Positions 26,769 through 36,266 are shown, numbered from the stretch's first letter. The stretch is 64,000 bases of DNA from Shewanella gelidii (GCF_014647855.1 NZ_BMPZ01000004.1:248001-312000); one strand, 5' to 3'. Numbers and translations: made by a program. Notes: generated by a model from the letters alone, not told the origin.

Positions 26769-28586
26769 ATGGAACATCCCGCTGAAAGTCACCAATCTGA
26801 TCCGCTCGCTTTAAAATTACAGCAAGTCTTTGGTTATCGCAGCTTTCGCGATGGTCAGCGAGAAGTTATTGAGCGCGCGATGGCAGCAGAAGATGGTCTT
26901 GTCATTATGCCGACAGGTGGTGGCAAGAGTTTATGTTATCAACTCCCCGCTTTGATGATGCCGGGGGTCACAATTGTCGTATCGCCCTTGATTTCCTTAA
27001 TGAAAGATCAGGTAGACAGTTTGATTCAAAGCGGTGTCGCCGCAGCGTGTCTCAACTCGTCTATGGCTAGAGAGCAGCATTTAGATGTTCTAAAACAGTT
27101 TCGCTTTAATGAATTGAAGTTGTTATATATCTCTCCAGAGCGTTTGTTGCGCCCAGATTTCATTCAGCGGTTACATGAAATTCAAGTTTCAATGTTTGCC
27201 ATTGATGAGGCCCACTGTATTAGTCAGTGGGGGCATGATTTCCGCCCAGAATATGCAGCATTAGGACAACTTAAGCAGTATTTTCCACATATCCCCATGA
27301 TGGCATTAACTGCAACTGCAGATAGTGCGACGCGGCAAAGTATTTGTGAGCGATTACAGATTGCTCCACAGGTGCATTTATCGAGTTTTGATCGCCCCAA
27401 TATCCGCTACACGGTTGCGGAAAAACTCAGTCCTGCGAATCAATTGAGACAATTCATTGTGGCGCAAAAAGGTGCCAGTGGCATTGTCTATTGTGCGAGT
27501 CGACGGCGAGTTGATGAAGTGGCATTGCGGCTGCAACAACAAGGAATCAAGGCTGCGCCGTATCATGCGGGGTTACCACAAGAAGAGCGGATCCAGACCC
27601 AAGATAGCTTCCTTAAAGATAAGGTCGATATTGTGGTGGCAACGGTTGCTTTTGGTATGGGGATTAATAAGTCCAATGTGCGATTTGTGGTGCACTACGA
27701 TATTCCAAAAAGCATAGAAGCATACTATCAAGAAACAGGTCGCGCAGGCCGTGATGGTTTGGATGCAGAAGCGCTTTTGTTATTTGATCCTGCAGATATT
27801 GGGCGAGTAAAGCACCTTATTGAACAATCAGAGCCTGGGCCACAGCAGCAAGTTGAGTTCCATAAGCTTAACACCGTCGCGGCGTTTGCTGAGGCGCAAA
27901 CTTGTCGCAGACAGGTATTGCTGCATTACTTCGATGAAAGCGCATCTAAGCCTTGTGGTAACTGTGATATTTGCCTTGACCCACCTAAACGTTACGACGG
28001 AACACAGGATGCACAGAAGGTGCTCTCGTGCATTTATCGACTGGGGCAAAAATTCGGGATAAACCATGTCATAGATGTTTTGCGTGGCTCTAAGTCAGCT
28101 ACTGTTACGGATCGAGGCCATGACAAGCTTTCGACTTGGGGAATTGGTCAAAGTAAAAGTCACGAGTTTTGGCTCAGCATTATTCGACAACTGATCCATT
28201 TAGGCTTAGCAAGTCAGGATGTGAGAAGGGGCTCTTCAATACAGTTGAACCCAACGGCAAGACCTGTGCTCAAAGGAGAAGTTGCTTTAATGCTGGCGGA
28301 GCCGCGTATTGTGATGAATGCCATTCAGCGCCGAACTAGCCCTCGCGCACCATTAAACTTTGACCGTAAGCTTTTAGCTCGTCTCAAAGTGCTTCGCAGA
28401 AGTATTGCAGAAGATATCGATGTCCCTCCTTACTTGGTATTCAATGATGCGTCTTTAACTGAAATGGCTGCAATGGTCCCCACTACCGCCGCCGAACTGT
28501 TGGCTGTTAATGGCGTCGGAGAACGTAAGCTTGAACGATTTGGACATGACTTTTTAGATGAGATTGCGGAATATTTGACGGAGTAA
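26769..28586 (+). CDS. recQ: ATP-dependent DNA helicase RecQ
   Basis: A 605-aa 3'-5' DNA helicase of recombination and repair. Helicase motifs are visible: FGYRSFRDGQREVIE (motif 0), MPTGGGKS (Walker A, about 47-54), DEAHCISQWGHDFRPEY (motif II and aromatic loop), LTATAD (III), FDRPNIRY, VATVAFGMGINKSNVRFVVH (V) and QETGRAGRDG (VI). The RQC zinc cluster is CRRQVLLHYFDE with CGNCDICLDPP. The C-terminal HRDC domain (about 525-600) includes FDRKLLARLKVLRR and VNGVGERKLERFG. Domain set and length match E. coli RecQ (609 aa). Confidence 0.98.
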   Translation: MEHPAESHQSDPLALKLQQVFGYRSFRDGQREVIERAMAAEDGLVIMPTGGGKSLCYQLPALMMPGVTIVVSPLISLMKDQVDSLIQSGVAAACLNSSMAREQHLDVLKQFRFNELKLLYISPERLLRPDFIQRLHEIQVSMFAIDEAHCISQWGHDFRPEYAALGQLKQYFPHIPMMALTATADSATRQSICERLQIAPQVHLSSFDRPNIRYTVAEKLSPANQLRQFIVAQKGASGIVYCASRRRVDEVALRLQQQGIKAAPYHAGLPQEERIQTQDSFLKDKVDIVVATVAFGMGINKSNVRFVVHYDIPKSIEAYYQETGRAGRDGLDAEALLLFDPADIGRVKHLIEQSEPGPQQQVEFHKLNTVAAFAEAQTCRRQVLLHYFDESASKPCGNCDICLDPPKRYDGTQDAQKVLSCIYRLGQKFGINHVIDVLRGSKSATVTDRGHDKLSTWGIGQSKSHEFWLSIIRQLIHLGLASQDVRRGSSIQLNPTARPVLKGEVALMLAEPRIVMNAIQRRTSPRAPLNFDRKLLARLKVLRRSIAEDIDVPPYLVFNDASLTEMAAMVPTTAAELLAVNGVGERKLERFGHDFLDEIAEYLTE

Positions 28587-28694
28587 AGATTACGGGGTCA
28601 TTGGCTATACGACTTGTTGTCGCTTTGTGACGACTCGGGTTGAAATAAAGCGCGCCAATACGAAGCTGGTTAATCCTGCACGTCTATCTTCTTT

Positions 28695-30506
28695 TTAGTC
28701 TGTGTGGCTCTGGGCTGCGCGAAGCTGCTTGCGTTGAGCCGCGCGCGCGCGTTCTATGAGGGTTGCTAATGTATCTGTTGCTTGCAATGTACTGACCCCA
28801 CACCGCACGACTTTAGGTATGCTTTGATATCCGTATTTTGATTCTTGCCAAGCTTGAATCGTGGCACAAATCTGCGTTGCAATGTTGTGCGCGCCTGACA
28901 TGGAAGTTAAGGGGAGCACCAATAAAACTTGCTCTGCGCCATATTGAACGCAGATATCCTGAGCTCTTATCTTTTCTTTTAATCGTTCGATAACCTGAGG
29001 AAGCTCGGCAGTATTCAATCTGCTTGTTTCAAGTAAGATGATTGCTAGAGGCTCGTTGGCGTGTTTGGTTCGGCTGAGCATCAACTCTAGCTTTTGGTTG
29101 ATACTCATTGAACCATCAAAAGGTAAAGAGTGGTTGAGAAAGCGAAGGTTGCTTCGATTGGTAAACTGCCATACGAGTATGGCGAGGAGGAGCACTCCAA
29201 GGACAAATATTAGGAAATAGATTCGGCTTAATCTAGACTCTACTTTTTGTATATTTGCTTGAGACAATTTCTCTGTATGGCTTTGAGGGGAGCTCTTTTG
29301 CCTCAATCGAGCTTGATGTTGTGCCAGACGTAAGTGGTTGAGCTGTTGGTTTTTTTCGAAGATAGCTTGATTATGTTTTGTTAGATAATCATGGGCTAAC
29401 TGATATTTTTCTTCTTGCGCATAATGGTCGGCCAATATTTGAAAGAAAAACGCTAAATCAGAATGCTGCTGAAGCAATTCTCCTTGTTTGATAGCGTCAG
29501 CCATCAATTGCACGGCTTGATGGCTGTCCCCTTGGGCAAATTTTATCTGAGCAAGCAGCTGGCTGAGTCGCATGGCTTGAGTGGGGTTGTTGAGTTTCTT
29601 ACGTATTTCCATTGCTTGCTGGGCAAGTGCGGCAGCTTCTGGGTAGTTGCCTTGGGCGAATTCAATTGCTGCGATTTTGCTAAAGCTCATAGCGACGTAT
29701 TCAGGTGGAAAGTCGGATTGCACAATGGTGTGTTGTGCTTCTTGAAGTACAACGTCTCCTTCGATTTTTTTGTTTAGAGCGAAATATATCCTGGCCAAAT
29801 CAATTTGAAATTCATGGTAGAGCATGCCTTTGGGGTCACTGTGGGCAAGGCTTAGCTGGGTATAGCGCAGTGCTTGAGTGAAGTCGTCTGTCGAATACAG
29901 TAAGCGAGCCATCGCGGCGTAAATGAGTTCTAGCGGGGGAGTCGACCACCCACTGGGTTTCGGCTGTAGATCTGAATAAATGTCTAGTGCAAGCCGGATA
30001 TCTTCAATTGCTGATGCAAGATTCTCCAATGAAGCATCGAGCGTTCCTCTTTGATACAACGAGTTGACTAATGCGTGCGGTTGCTGGTGGCTTTTCGCTA
30101 ACAATGTCGCGGAATCTAATAGAGTTAGGGCAACCTTATAGTTCCCTTGGCGTCGATGAGCGCCCGCTATGCAGTTTAAGAAGTATGGACGTATTTGCTC
30201 TAGGTTTAACAACTTGGATTGTGCATCTCCCATTTGCCCAAGCTCTATTGCGGCTTGGGTCTGACCTGTCGCTGATAGCGCATTGCATTTGGTGAGGGAA
30301 AACCGAAGTCGAGTCGCGTTGCTTGCGGGTTGAGTTTTTAATTGTTGTTCAAGCTTCAGTGTTGCCTTGAGTGCGGCATCTGAGTTTTGAAAAACTAATG
30401 TATCGATTGAGTCCATTGAGGTCATGGCTGCGGTATCAGCTTGATTGGCCATCAAGGCTGTGGGTAGCCAAACAAGAAGGGTAAGCAGTAAAGTTCTAGC
30501 GACCAT
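28695..30506 (-). CDS. TPR protein with membrane helix and degenerate GGDEF domain (paralogue 4 of 4)
   Basis: A 603-aa protein, last of four tandem paralogues. The order is signal peptide (about 1-20), TPR-like helical repeats (about 35-390), a Gln-rich linker, one membrane helix (about 429-448, LIFVLGVLLLAILVWQF) and a C-terminal domain resembling GGDEF. The GGDEF signature is replaced by YGAEQ (about 522-526), followed by VLLVLPLTSMSGAHNIATQI; the metal-binding loop between the first and second strands is missing, so no cyclase activity is expected. Start 30506 was chosen over 30515 because AGGA lies 8 nt upstream and it gives the same 11-nt overlap (ATGGTCGCTAG) as the other junctions. 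The most divergent C-terminus of the four (VRCGVSTLQATDTL). Function unknown. Confidence 0.85.
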   Translation of the reverse strand: MVARTLLLTLLVWLPTALMANQADTAAMTSMDSIDTLVFQNSDAALKATLKLEQQLKTQPASNATRLRFSLTKCNALSATGQTQAAIELGQMGDAQSKLLNLEQIRPYFLNCIAGAHRRQGNYKVALTLLDSATLLAKSHQQPHALVNSLYQRGTLDASLENLASAIEDIRLALDIYSDLQPKPSGWSTPPLELIYAAMARLLYSTDDFTQALRYTQLSLAHSDPKGMLYHEFQIDLARIYFALNKKIEGDVVLQEAQHTIVQSDFPPEYVAMSFSKIAAIEFAQGNYPEAAALAQQAMEIRKKLNNPTQAMRLSQLLAQIKFAQGDSHQAVQLMADAIKQGELLQQHSDLAFFFQILADHYAQEEKYQLAHDYLTKHNQAIFEKNQQLNHLRLAQHQARLRQKSSPQSHTEKLSQANIQKVESRLSRIYFLIFVLGVLLLAILVWQFTNRSNLRFLNHSLPFDGSMSINQKLELMLSRTKHANEPLAIILLETSRLNTAELPQVIERLKEKIRAQDICVQYGAEQVLLVLPLTSMSGAHNIATQICATIQAWQESKYGYQSIPKVVRCGVSTLQATDTLATLIERARAAQRKQLRAAQSHTD

Positions 30507-32286
30507 GCTTGACATCCTGATGCTTTGCTTTGTTCAGCCGGTTAATATTTGCGCGCTTGATTAAAGATGGCAAGGTGTCAAAAGGCTGCAAGCTCCCAAT
30601 GCCAATAGAAATTTGAGTATCAGATTGCCAATTTGAAATGGTATTACTGAGTTGCTGACTCACGAACTCTGCGCCTTTTTCTGTTGTATAAGGTAGCGCG
30701 ATGATGACTTGGCTAGAGCTATAGCGAAGCAATAGATCTTGTGAGCGTAGCGATTGTTTAAGCTCGTCTAATCGTTGGGGTAAATCCACTTGCCGAATGT
30801 TTGTGATATCAAGTAAAACCAACGAAAGTGGCCTACGTGACTTGAGGGCATTGTCAAATATGGACTCTAACTTTTGCTCACGAGTAATTGGGCTGGCCGA
30901 TGCTGTGGCGCGCGCGAGTGCTAGCCCTCGGTTTCGCTGTACTAAACTAAAAATAAATAAAATGATAATAACAAGGCTAAGCGTAAACGTGAGCCGGTAA
31001 GCCCAGGTGAGCTGGATGGATTTTTGCGTGGTTTGCTGAAGTACGGATTGCTGGTTTTCTGCTTGCGCAAGATGGTGTTGGTTCAACCGGGCTTTGAATT
31101 GTAACAAGCGTGTATCATTGAGTTTCTTATTCACCTTTTTATTAGCTAACTGCTGTTTTACCAAATAGTGAAAGGCTAATTTGTATTGATTTTGCTTTTC
31201 GTAATGAGCAGCCAATATTTCATAGAAAATGCTCAAGTCAAAATGCAGATGACGCTTTTCTCCCTGTTCAATCGCAAATAACATTAACCTTATTGCGTGC
31301 TCATCCTCGCCAAGAGCAAACTTGATTTGGGCTAGAAGTCGACTCGTTCGCATGAGTTCAATATTGTTTTCTAGTTTTTTAAAAATCTCTTGGCTTTTTA
31401 AAACTAACTGTTGAGCGGTTAAGTAATTTCCTCGGCTAAATTCGATTGACGAAATGATTGCATAGCTAAATCCAAGTACAAGTGGGGGGAATTGTTCTTG
31501 TGAGAGTTGAGATGTCGCAATCAACAGTGCTTGCTCTCCTTTTTTGTTCTCCCTTGCATCAAAATATAGCCTTGAAATATTGCGGTGCAAAATATGGCTA
31601 AGCATCCCTGTTGTTTCTTCTTGCGCTATGCTTAATTCTGCGAAAACAATCGCTTGTTTAAAGTCTCCAGTCGTGTGCAATAAGTTAGACATTGCTGCAT
31701 GTAATAAAGCCAAAGGCGGGCGTGACCATTGAATATCATCTGATTTCACTTCTGAGTATATATCGAGTGCGTTTTTTAAGTCTTGAATTGCTGAAGCATA
31801 ATTGTCTGAGAAAGTATCTAATTGAGCTCGTTGATATAGCGCGGTGATTAGTGCGTCTGATTGTTGGTACTCCTTGGCAAGTTTTGCCGCGGAATCAAAG
31901 ATTGGTAATGCTATTTTGTAATTATCAAGGTTGGCATGTGCAATGGCTAAACAATTTAAAAAGTAAGGTCGAGCGCGCTCCAGCTTGAGTTGTCTTGATT
32001 GAACGTCACCAGTTTGTGCGACTTCGATGGCTGATTTGAATTTACCAGACTCTACAAGAACTAAGCATTCCATTAGAGTCGCACGTAAGGTGGTGATGTC
32101 TTCAACATTTTCGTTTTTGATCAAGCGCTTTAGGTTGGCCAATTTATCGGAAGCGCTTTGAATATCTTGAAATATCAATGCATCGAGAGTATCCATAACT
32201 GCCTTGGCTTCTTCATCTGCGTTATTTACAGCAAACGCAAGAGCGCACCACAACCATAAGCTTAAAGTGGCAAGCCTAATGGCCAT
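30496..32286 (-). CDS. TPR protein with membrane helix and degenerate GGDEF domain (paralogue 3 of 4)
   Basis: A 596-aa paralogue with the same architecture: signal peptide (MAIRLATLSLWLWCALAFA), TPR region (repeated LNCLAIAHANLDNYKIALPIF-like helices), linker, membrane helix (about 429-448) and a GGDEF-derived domain. Strand one reads LSLVLLDITNIRQ, but the following D-x-x-G-H-x-x-G-D loop is absent. YSSSQ (about 522-526) replaces GGDEF, while the C-terminal half (ISIGIGSLQPFDTLPSLIKRA) still resembles the SIGIA strand and last helix of cyclases. An SD (GGAG) lies 7-8 nt before ATG 32286. It overlaps the upstream gene by 11 nt (ATGGCCATTAG). Confidence 0.85.
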   Translation of the reverse strand: MAIRLATLSLWLWCALAFAVNNADEEAKAVMDTLDALIFQDIQSASDKLANLKRLIKNENVEDITTLRATLMECLVLVESGKFKSAIEVAQTGDVQSRQLKLERARPYFLNCLAIAHANLDNYKIALPIFDSAAKLAKEYQQSDALITALYQRAQLDTFSDNYASAIQDLKNALDIYSEVKSDDIQWSRPPLALLHAAMSNLLHTTGDFKQAIVFAELSIAQEETTGMLSHILHRNISRLYFDARENKKGEQALLIATSQLSQEQFPPLVLGFSYAIISSIEFSRGNYLTAQQLVLKSQEIFKKLENNIELMRTSRLLAQIKFALGEDEHAIRLMLFAIEQGEKRHLHFDLSIFYEILAAHYEKQNQYKLAFHYLVKQQLANKKVNKKLNDTRLLQFKARLNQHHLAQAENQQSVLQQTTQKSIQLTWAYRLTFTLSLVIIILFIFSLVQRNRGLALARATASASPITREQKLESIFDNALKSRRPLSLVLLDITNIRQVDLPQRLDELKQSLRSQDLLLRYSSSQVIIALPYTTEKGAEFVSQQLSNTISNWQSDTQISIGIGSLQPFDTLPSLIKRANINRLNKAKHQDVKHGR

Positions 32287-34063
32287 TATGGGTCTCCATT
32301 TTCACCTTGTTGAGACGGCTTATACTGGCACGCCTAACCATTGAGGCAAGTGTATCGAACTGTTGAAGACTAGCGATACCAATATTGACTGCGGCTTGAG
32401 GTTGCCACCTTTTGATGAGTGTTGTGAGTTGTTCACCTACAAATATTGCCCCATTGTTAGCTGTATATTGCAGCAACACCACAACTTGATTACTGGTAAA
32501 GCGCAAAACGATATCTTGTTCCCGTAGTTTTAATTTGAGTTCATCGAGCATTTGCGGCAAATCGACTTGGCGGATGTTGCTGGTATCGATGAGAAGCAAG
32601 CTTAAAGGGGAGTCTGCTTTTTTAGCACTGCTCATGATCGCTTCTAGCTTCTGATTGACGGGTAAAGTCTCTGAAAGAGGTAACGGGTCGCTAAGATAAT
32701 TTCGATTGCTGCGATGGACTAAATACCAAATAAAAATCGTAACGAGCATTAGAGTCAGAATAAAGATGACACCGTATGCCCAATTGAGTTGACTCGTATG
32801 GCCTTGAGTGCGCTGATTCATGGATTGCTGTGCTTGAGCTTGAGAAAGATCATGCTGGTTTAAGCGGGCTTTATATTGAATAAATCGCGCATCGTTCAGC
32901 TGCTTATTAGCCTGTGTGCTTGCTTGGTTTTGCTTATTCAGAAAACTATACGCTAATCTATATTCCTGTTGCTGAGCATAATGCGTAGCCATCAAATGGT
33001 AAAAATAGCTCAAATCAGCATGCAATTGGCGCATTTCAGCCTCTTGAATCGCGAAACTCATTAACTCAATTGCTCGTACATGCTCACCTAGCGCAAATTT
33101 TATTTGCGCTAATAGCCTACTCGTTCGCATAATTTCTAAACTTCTATTGAGAGTTTTGAAGATACGCTGACTTTTTAATACAAGTCGCTCTGCTTCTTGG
33201 TAGTTCTTTCGACTTAGCTCAATAGAGGAGAGTGTAGCGTAGCTGAACCCGAGAACTAGCTTTGTAAAGTTGCCTTCTGTCAGTTGTGACTTTGCAATTT
33301 GAAGTGCCAATTCACCAGCTTCTTCGTTACCTGCATCAAAATACATTCTTGATATATTGCGTTGTAATGTGTGGCTAAGCATGCCCACGGTTTCTTTTTG
33401 GGCTAAGCTCAATTTCGCATAGTGTATCGCTTGCTCAAAATCACCTGTGGCATGGAGGAGGTTGGCCATTGCGGCGTAAATTAGCGCTAAAGGGGGGCGT
33501 GACCAATGCGTGTTACGAGTTTTTACTTCTGAATATATATCAAGCGTGACCCTTAAATCTTCAATTGCTGATGTGAAGTTGTCTGAGTAAGTATCAATCT
33601 GTGCTCGCTGATATAGTGCAGTGATGAGTGCGTCTGGTTGTTGATATTGCTTAGCAAGAGATGCAGCAGAGTCAAACAGCGGTAAAGCAACTTTATAGTT
33701 ATCGAGACTAGCGTGAGCAATAGCTAAGCAGTTTAAAAAATAAGGACGAGCATGCTCGAACTTCATTAATTTTGCTTGTGCGTCCCCTGTTTGGGCTATT
33801 TTTATAGCTGCTTGGAAATCTCCCGACTCTACCAGGACATTGCATTTCATAAGGCTTACACGCAAGCGGGTTTTGTTTTGAACACTTTGCTTATTGATTA
33901 AATGCTCTAATGTCGCCATTTTATTCGATGCAGCTTGCGGATCTTGAAATATTAGTGCGTCCAGTAAATCCATAATATTAGACGCATCTTTGTCTGCTTG
34001 GCTGATGGCTAGTGCCTTCGATGTCCAAAATAATATGAAAAACAATAGAACTCTAAAGAACAT
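32276..34063 (-). CDS. TPR protein with membrane helix and degenerate GGDEF domain (paralogue 2 of 4)
   Basis: A 595-aa paralogue with a signal peptide (MFFRVLLFFILFWTSKALA), TPR-like repeats (about 35-390), a Q-rich membrane-proximal linker, a helix at about 429-448 (VIFILTLMLVTIFIWYL) and a degenerate GGDEF domain in which FTSNQ (about 522-526) stands for GGDEF. NIGIASLQQFDTLASMVRRAS keeps the SIGIA-like strand. Start 34063 was preferred to 34078: it has GGA at usual spacing and gives an 11-nt overlap (ATGTTCTTTAG), as at the other junctions. It is closest to the first paralogue, so these two look like the most recent duplication. Confidence 0.85.
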   Translation of the reverse strand: MFFRVLLFFILFWTSKALAISQADKDASNIMDLLDALIFQDPQAASNKMATLEHLINKQSVQNKTRLRVSLMKCNVLVESGDFQAAIKIAQTGDAQAKLMKFEHARPYFLNCLAIAHASLDNYKVALPLFDSAASLAKQYQQPDALITALYQRAQIDTYSDNFTSAIEDLRVTLDIYSEVKTRNTHWSRPPLALIYAAMANLLHATGDFEQAIHYAKLSLAQKETVGMLSHTLQRNISRMYFDAGNEEAGELALQIAKSQLTEGNFTKLVLGFSYATLSSIELSRKNYQEAERLVLKSQRIFKTLNRSLEIMRTSRLLAQIKFALGEHVRAIELMSFAIQEAEMRQLHADLSYFYHLMATHYAQQQEYRLAYSFLNKQNQASTQANKQLNDARFIQYKARLNQHDLSQAQAQQSMNQRTQGHTSQLNWAYGVIFILTLMLVTIFIWYLVHRSNRNYLSDPLPLSETLPVNQKLEAIMSSAKKADSPLSLLLIDTSNIRQVDLPQMLDELKLKLREQDIVLRFTSNQVVVLLQYTANNGAIFVGEQLTTLIKRWQPQAAVNIGIASLQQFDTLASMVRRASISRLNKVKMETHNGH

Positions 34064-35840
34064 TGTTTGAATCCACATTTTTTCGTTTGGTGAGCCTGTT
34101 TACACTTGCCCTTCTGACCATTGACGGCAGAGTATCAAATTGCTGTAAGCTAGCAATGCCAATGTTTACCGGCGTATCAGGCTGCCATGCTTTAATCTGA
34201 GATGTAAGTTGTTCACCGACAAATTCGGCACCATTAGTGGAGGTATAAGGCAGTACCACTACAGCTTGGTCTGTGGCAAAACGAACGAGCAAATCCTGCT
34301 CGCGAAGTTTTTCTTTCAGTTCATCAAGCATTACTGGCAAATCTACTTGGCGGATATTACCCGTATCAATGAGTAGCAATGACATTGGAGAGTTTGATTT
34401 TTTGGCGCTATTGAGCATGGCATCCAGTTTTTGATTGGTAGGCAGCGCGTCATCAATAGGCAATGGGTCATTAAGGTAGCGTTGATTAGAACGATTGATC
34501 AGGTACCAAATTAAAATTGCGATCAGTAGCATGCCAAGAACAAAGATGATGCTGTAGGCCCAGCTCAGTTGTGTGGTCTTATCTTGTGAGTGCTGACTGA
34601 TCGATTGTTGTGCTTGGGTCTGCGCTAAGTCATGTTGATTGAGGCGGGCTTTGTATTGAATAAACCGTGCATCATTCAGTCTGTCTGTAGCGGCATTTTG
34701 TGCCTGATACTGTAATTGTTGGTATTCAAAAGCTTTCTCATAATTATTTGTATCTGCGTAATGGTTAATCATGATCTGGTAGAAATAAACGAGATCATAA
34801 AACTGTTTGAGTTCTACCCCTTGATGAATGGCTTCTTGCATCAATTGTAAGGCTTGTTCAGGCTCCCCTTTGGCAAATTTGATTTGAGCCAGTAATCGTT
34901 TGGAGCGCATGACTAAGGTTTTTTTATTTGTACTTTTAAATGTTGAAGAAGCTAATTGTGTTAGTTGTTCAGCACTTTCAAGGCGGCCGCGGCTTAAGTC
35001 AATTGAAGCTATAATGGCATAACTAGAAGCTATATCGATTGGCCCAGTTAGTTGCGACATCATCGCTCTTGCTTGTGCGAGGAGCTGCTCGCCACGTGCA
35101 GTGTCGTCATTATCAAAGTGCATTTTTGCTGCATTTCTTACCAGAACATGACGTACTTTCCCTTCTACATCTGTGGATTGTATTGCTAAATTGGAGTAGT
35201 GAATGGCCTGCTTGAGATCGCCAGATACGTAGAATAAATTACCCATCGCACCATAAATATAGGCGATGGGTGGCCAGCTCCAGTTTCTTGCTTGAGTTGA
35301 AAGATCTGGGTATATGTCTAGTGCCAATCTAAGGTCTTCGATTGCAGCTCCGAAGTTCTCTGTATCTGTGTCAATTTGTCCTCTTTGCCTGAGTGCGTTC
35401 ACGAGTGCTTGGGGTTGTTGGTACTGTTTTGCAAGGCGGATGGCGGCATCGAACAATGGAAGTGCCACCTTGAGATTTCCCGTGCTTGTGTGGGCGTCAG
35501 CGAGGCAGTTGAGAAAGTATGGTCGTGCTTCTTCAAGGCGCAGCAGCTTTGCTTGGGCATCACCCATTTGTGCCACATTGATAGCGGCTTTTGTTTCCCC
35601 AAGCTCCATGAGAGCTTCACACTTGAGCAGGTTGAGTCTCAGGCGAGTAATGTCACTACGGGAATGTTGTTCTAGTGCTTGCTCTAACTCGGATATTTGA
35701 ACCATCGCTTTGTCAGCATACTGATAAATCAGCTGATTAAGGTCATCCATTTGGGCATGGGCGTCTTCGTTAGAAATGCTTTGGGAGAAAGCTGTGGGTA
35801 CCCATAAAAGTAAGCACAAAACAATCTGTCTAAATTCCAT
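34053..35840 (-). CDS. TPR protein with membrane helix and degenerate GGDEF domain (paralogue 1 of 4)
   Basis: A 595-aa protein, first gene of the array and the one behind its promoter. It has a signal peptide (MEFRQIVLCLLLWVPTAFS), TPR-like repeats including LNCLADAHTSTGNLKVALPLF, a linker ARLNQHDLAQTQAQQS, a membrane helix (about 428-447) and a C-terminal GGDEF-derived domain with FATDQ (about 521-525) in place of GGDEF. The predicted topology places the TPR region in the periplasm and the pseudo-GGDEF domain in the cytoplasm. Known TPR-GGDEF cyclases have this order with an intact active site, so these may have changed from enzyme to sensor or adaptor. The ligand and partners are unknown. 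Confidence 0.85.
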   Translation of the reverse strand: MEFRQIVLCLLLWVPTAFSQSISNEDAHAQMDDLNQLIYQYADKAMVQISELEQALEQHSRSDITRLRLNLLKCEALMELGETKAAINVAQMGDAQAKLLRLEEARPYFLNCLADAHTSTGNLKVALPLFDAAIRLAKQYQQPQALVNALRQRGQIDTDTENFGAAIEDLRLALDIYPDLSTQARNWSWPPIAYIYGAMGNLFYVSGDLKQAIHYSNLAIQSTDVEGKVRHVLVRNAAKMHFDNDDTARGEQLLAQARAMMSQLTGPIDIASSYAIIASIDLSRGRLESAEQLTQLASSTFKSTNKKTLVMRSKRLLAQIKFAKGEPEQALQLMQEAIHQGVELKQFYDLVYFYQIMINHYADTNNYEKAFEYQQLQYQAQNAATDRLNDARFIQYKARLNQHDLAQTQAQQSISQHSQDKTTQLSWAYSIIFVLGMLLIAILIWYLINRSNQRYLNDPLPIDDALPTNQKLDAMLNSAKKSNSPMSLLLIDTGNIRQVDLPVMLDELKEKLREQDLLVRFATDQAVVVLPYTSTNGAEFVGEQLTSQIKAWQPDTPVNIGIASLQQFDTLPSMVRRASVNRLTKRKNVDSNNVL

Positions 35841-36057
35841 TTAATTTGTCCGTACTCAACCAATTTTAGTCCCATCTCAAGATGACGATTAGTTTAACAA
35901 CATTTACTGATATTGCATAAAATATGACGGTTGGATTCTTGAGATTTAGAGATCCGTTGGGTTTTGATAGACAAGAATAACACTTCTAAATAAATGTAAT
36001 GTCTAGTGGACTCGCAACGACGAAACGAAAAATTATTCAAATATGAAAATTATAGGG
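35841..36057. other. Divergent promoter region between the TPR array and leu operon
   Basis: AT-rich, no gene. It must hold the promoter of the minus-strand TPR array, near 35860-35950, and lies upstream of the leu promoter. No confident -35/-10 pair was assigned for the array. Confidence 0.5.
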
Positions 36058-36086
36058 TTGACAGCCCATAGCAATGCGGGTTAAAA
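36058..36086 (+). promoter_or_regulatory. Predicted leu operon promoter
   Basis: TTGACA (36058-36063), a 17-nt spacer and TTAAAA (36081-36086). A start near 36093 places the leader peptide start about 40 nt into the transcript, the usual layout for an attenuated operon. Confidence 0.75.
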
Positions 36087-36133
36087 ATTAATCCGTACTT
36101 ACCACGATAATATAGAATAGTTATATAGATTTG

Positions 36134-36202
36134 ATGAATAACTCAACTGCACTACTTCGACTGATTCTGCTCTTTCTCGCATATTCTGCGCGGAGGATGT
36201 AG
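36134..36202 (+). CDS. leuL: leu operon leader peptide
   Basis: A 22-codon ORF reading MNNSTALLRLILLFLAYSARRM. Six of nine consecutive codons (7-15) are Leu (CTA, CTT, CTG, CTG, CTC, CTC). It is followed about 36 nt later by a strong intrinsic terminator and then leuA. Ribosome stalling at Leu codons when charged tRNA-Leu is scarce would favour an antiterminator and allow leuABCD expression. CTA is among the codons used, as in other leucine leaders. This is a classic attenuation leader; it is shorter than E. coli LeuL (28 aa). Confidence 0.9.
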   Translation: MNNSTALLRLILLFLAYSARRM

Positions 36203-36237
36203 TGCTGTATGGTAGGTAAGTCACCAGCATTTATATC

Positions 36238-36266
36238 AACCCCGCGCTAGAGTCGCGGGGTTTTTT
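36238..36266 (+). terminator. leu attenuator terminator
   Basis: CCCCGCG (36240-36246), loop CTAGAGT, CGCGGGG (36254-36260) and six T. It lies between leuL and leuA. A competing upstream pairing is possible between TGCTG (about 36203-36210) and CAGCA (about 36225-36229). Confidence 0.92.

Noticed and set aside
35314..35700. 128-aa plus-strand ORF antisense to the first TPR paralogue
   Set aside because: A by-product of the TPR coding frame; the minus-strand gene has a signal peptide, repeats and three paralogues.
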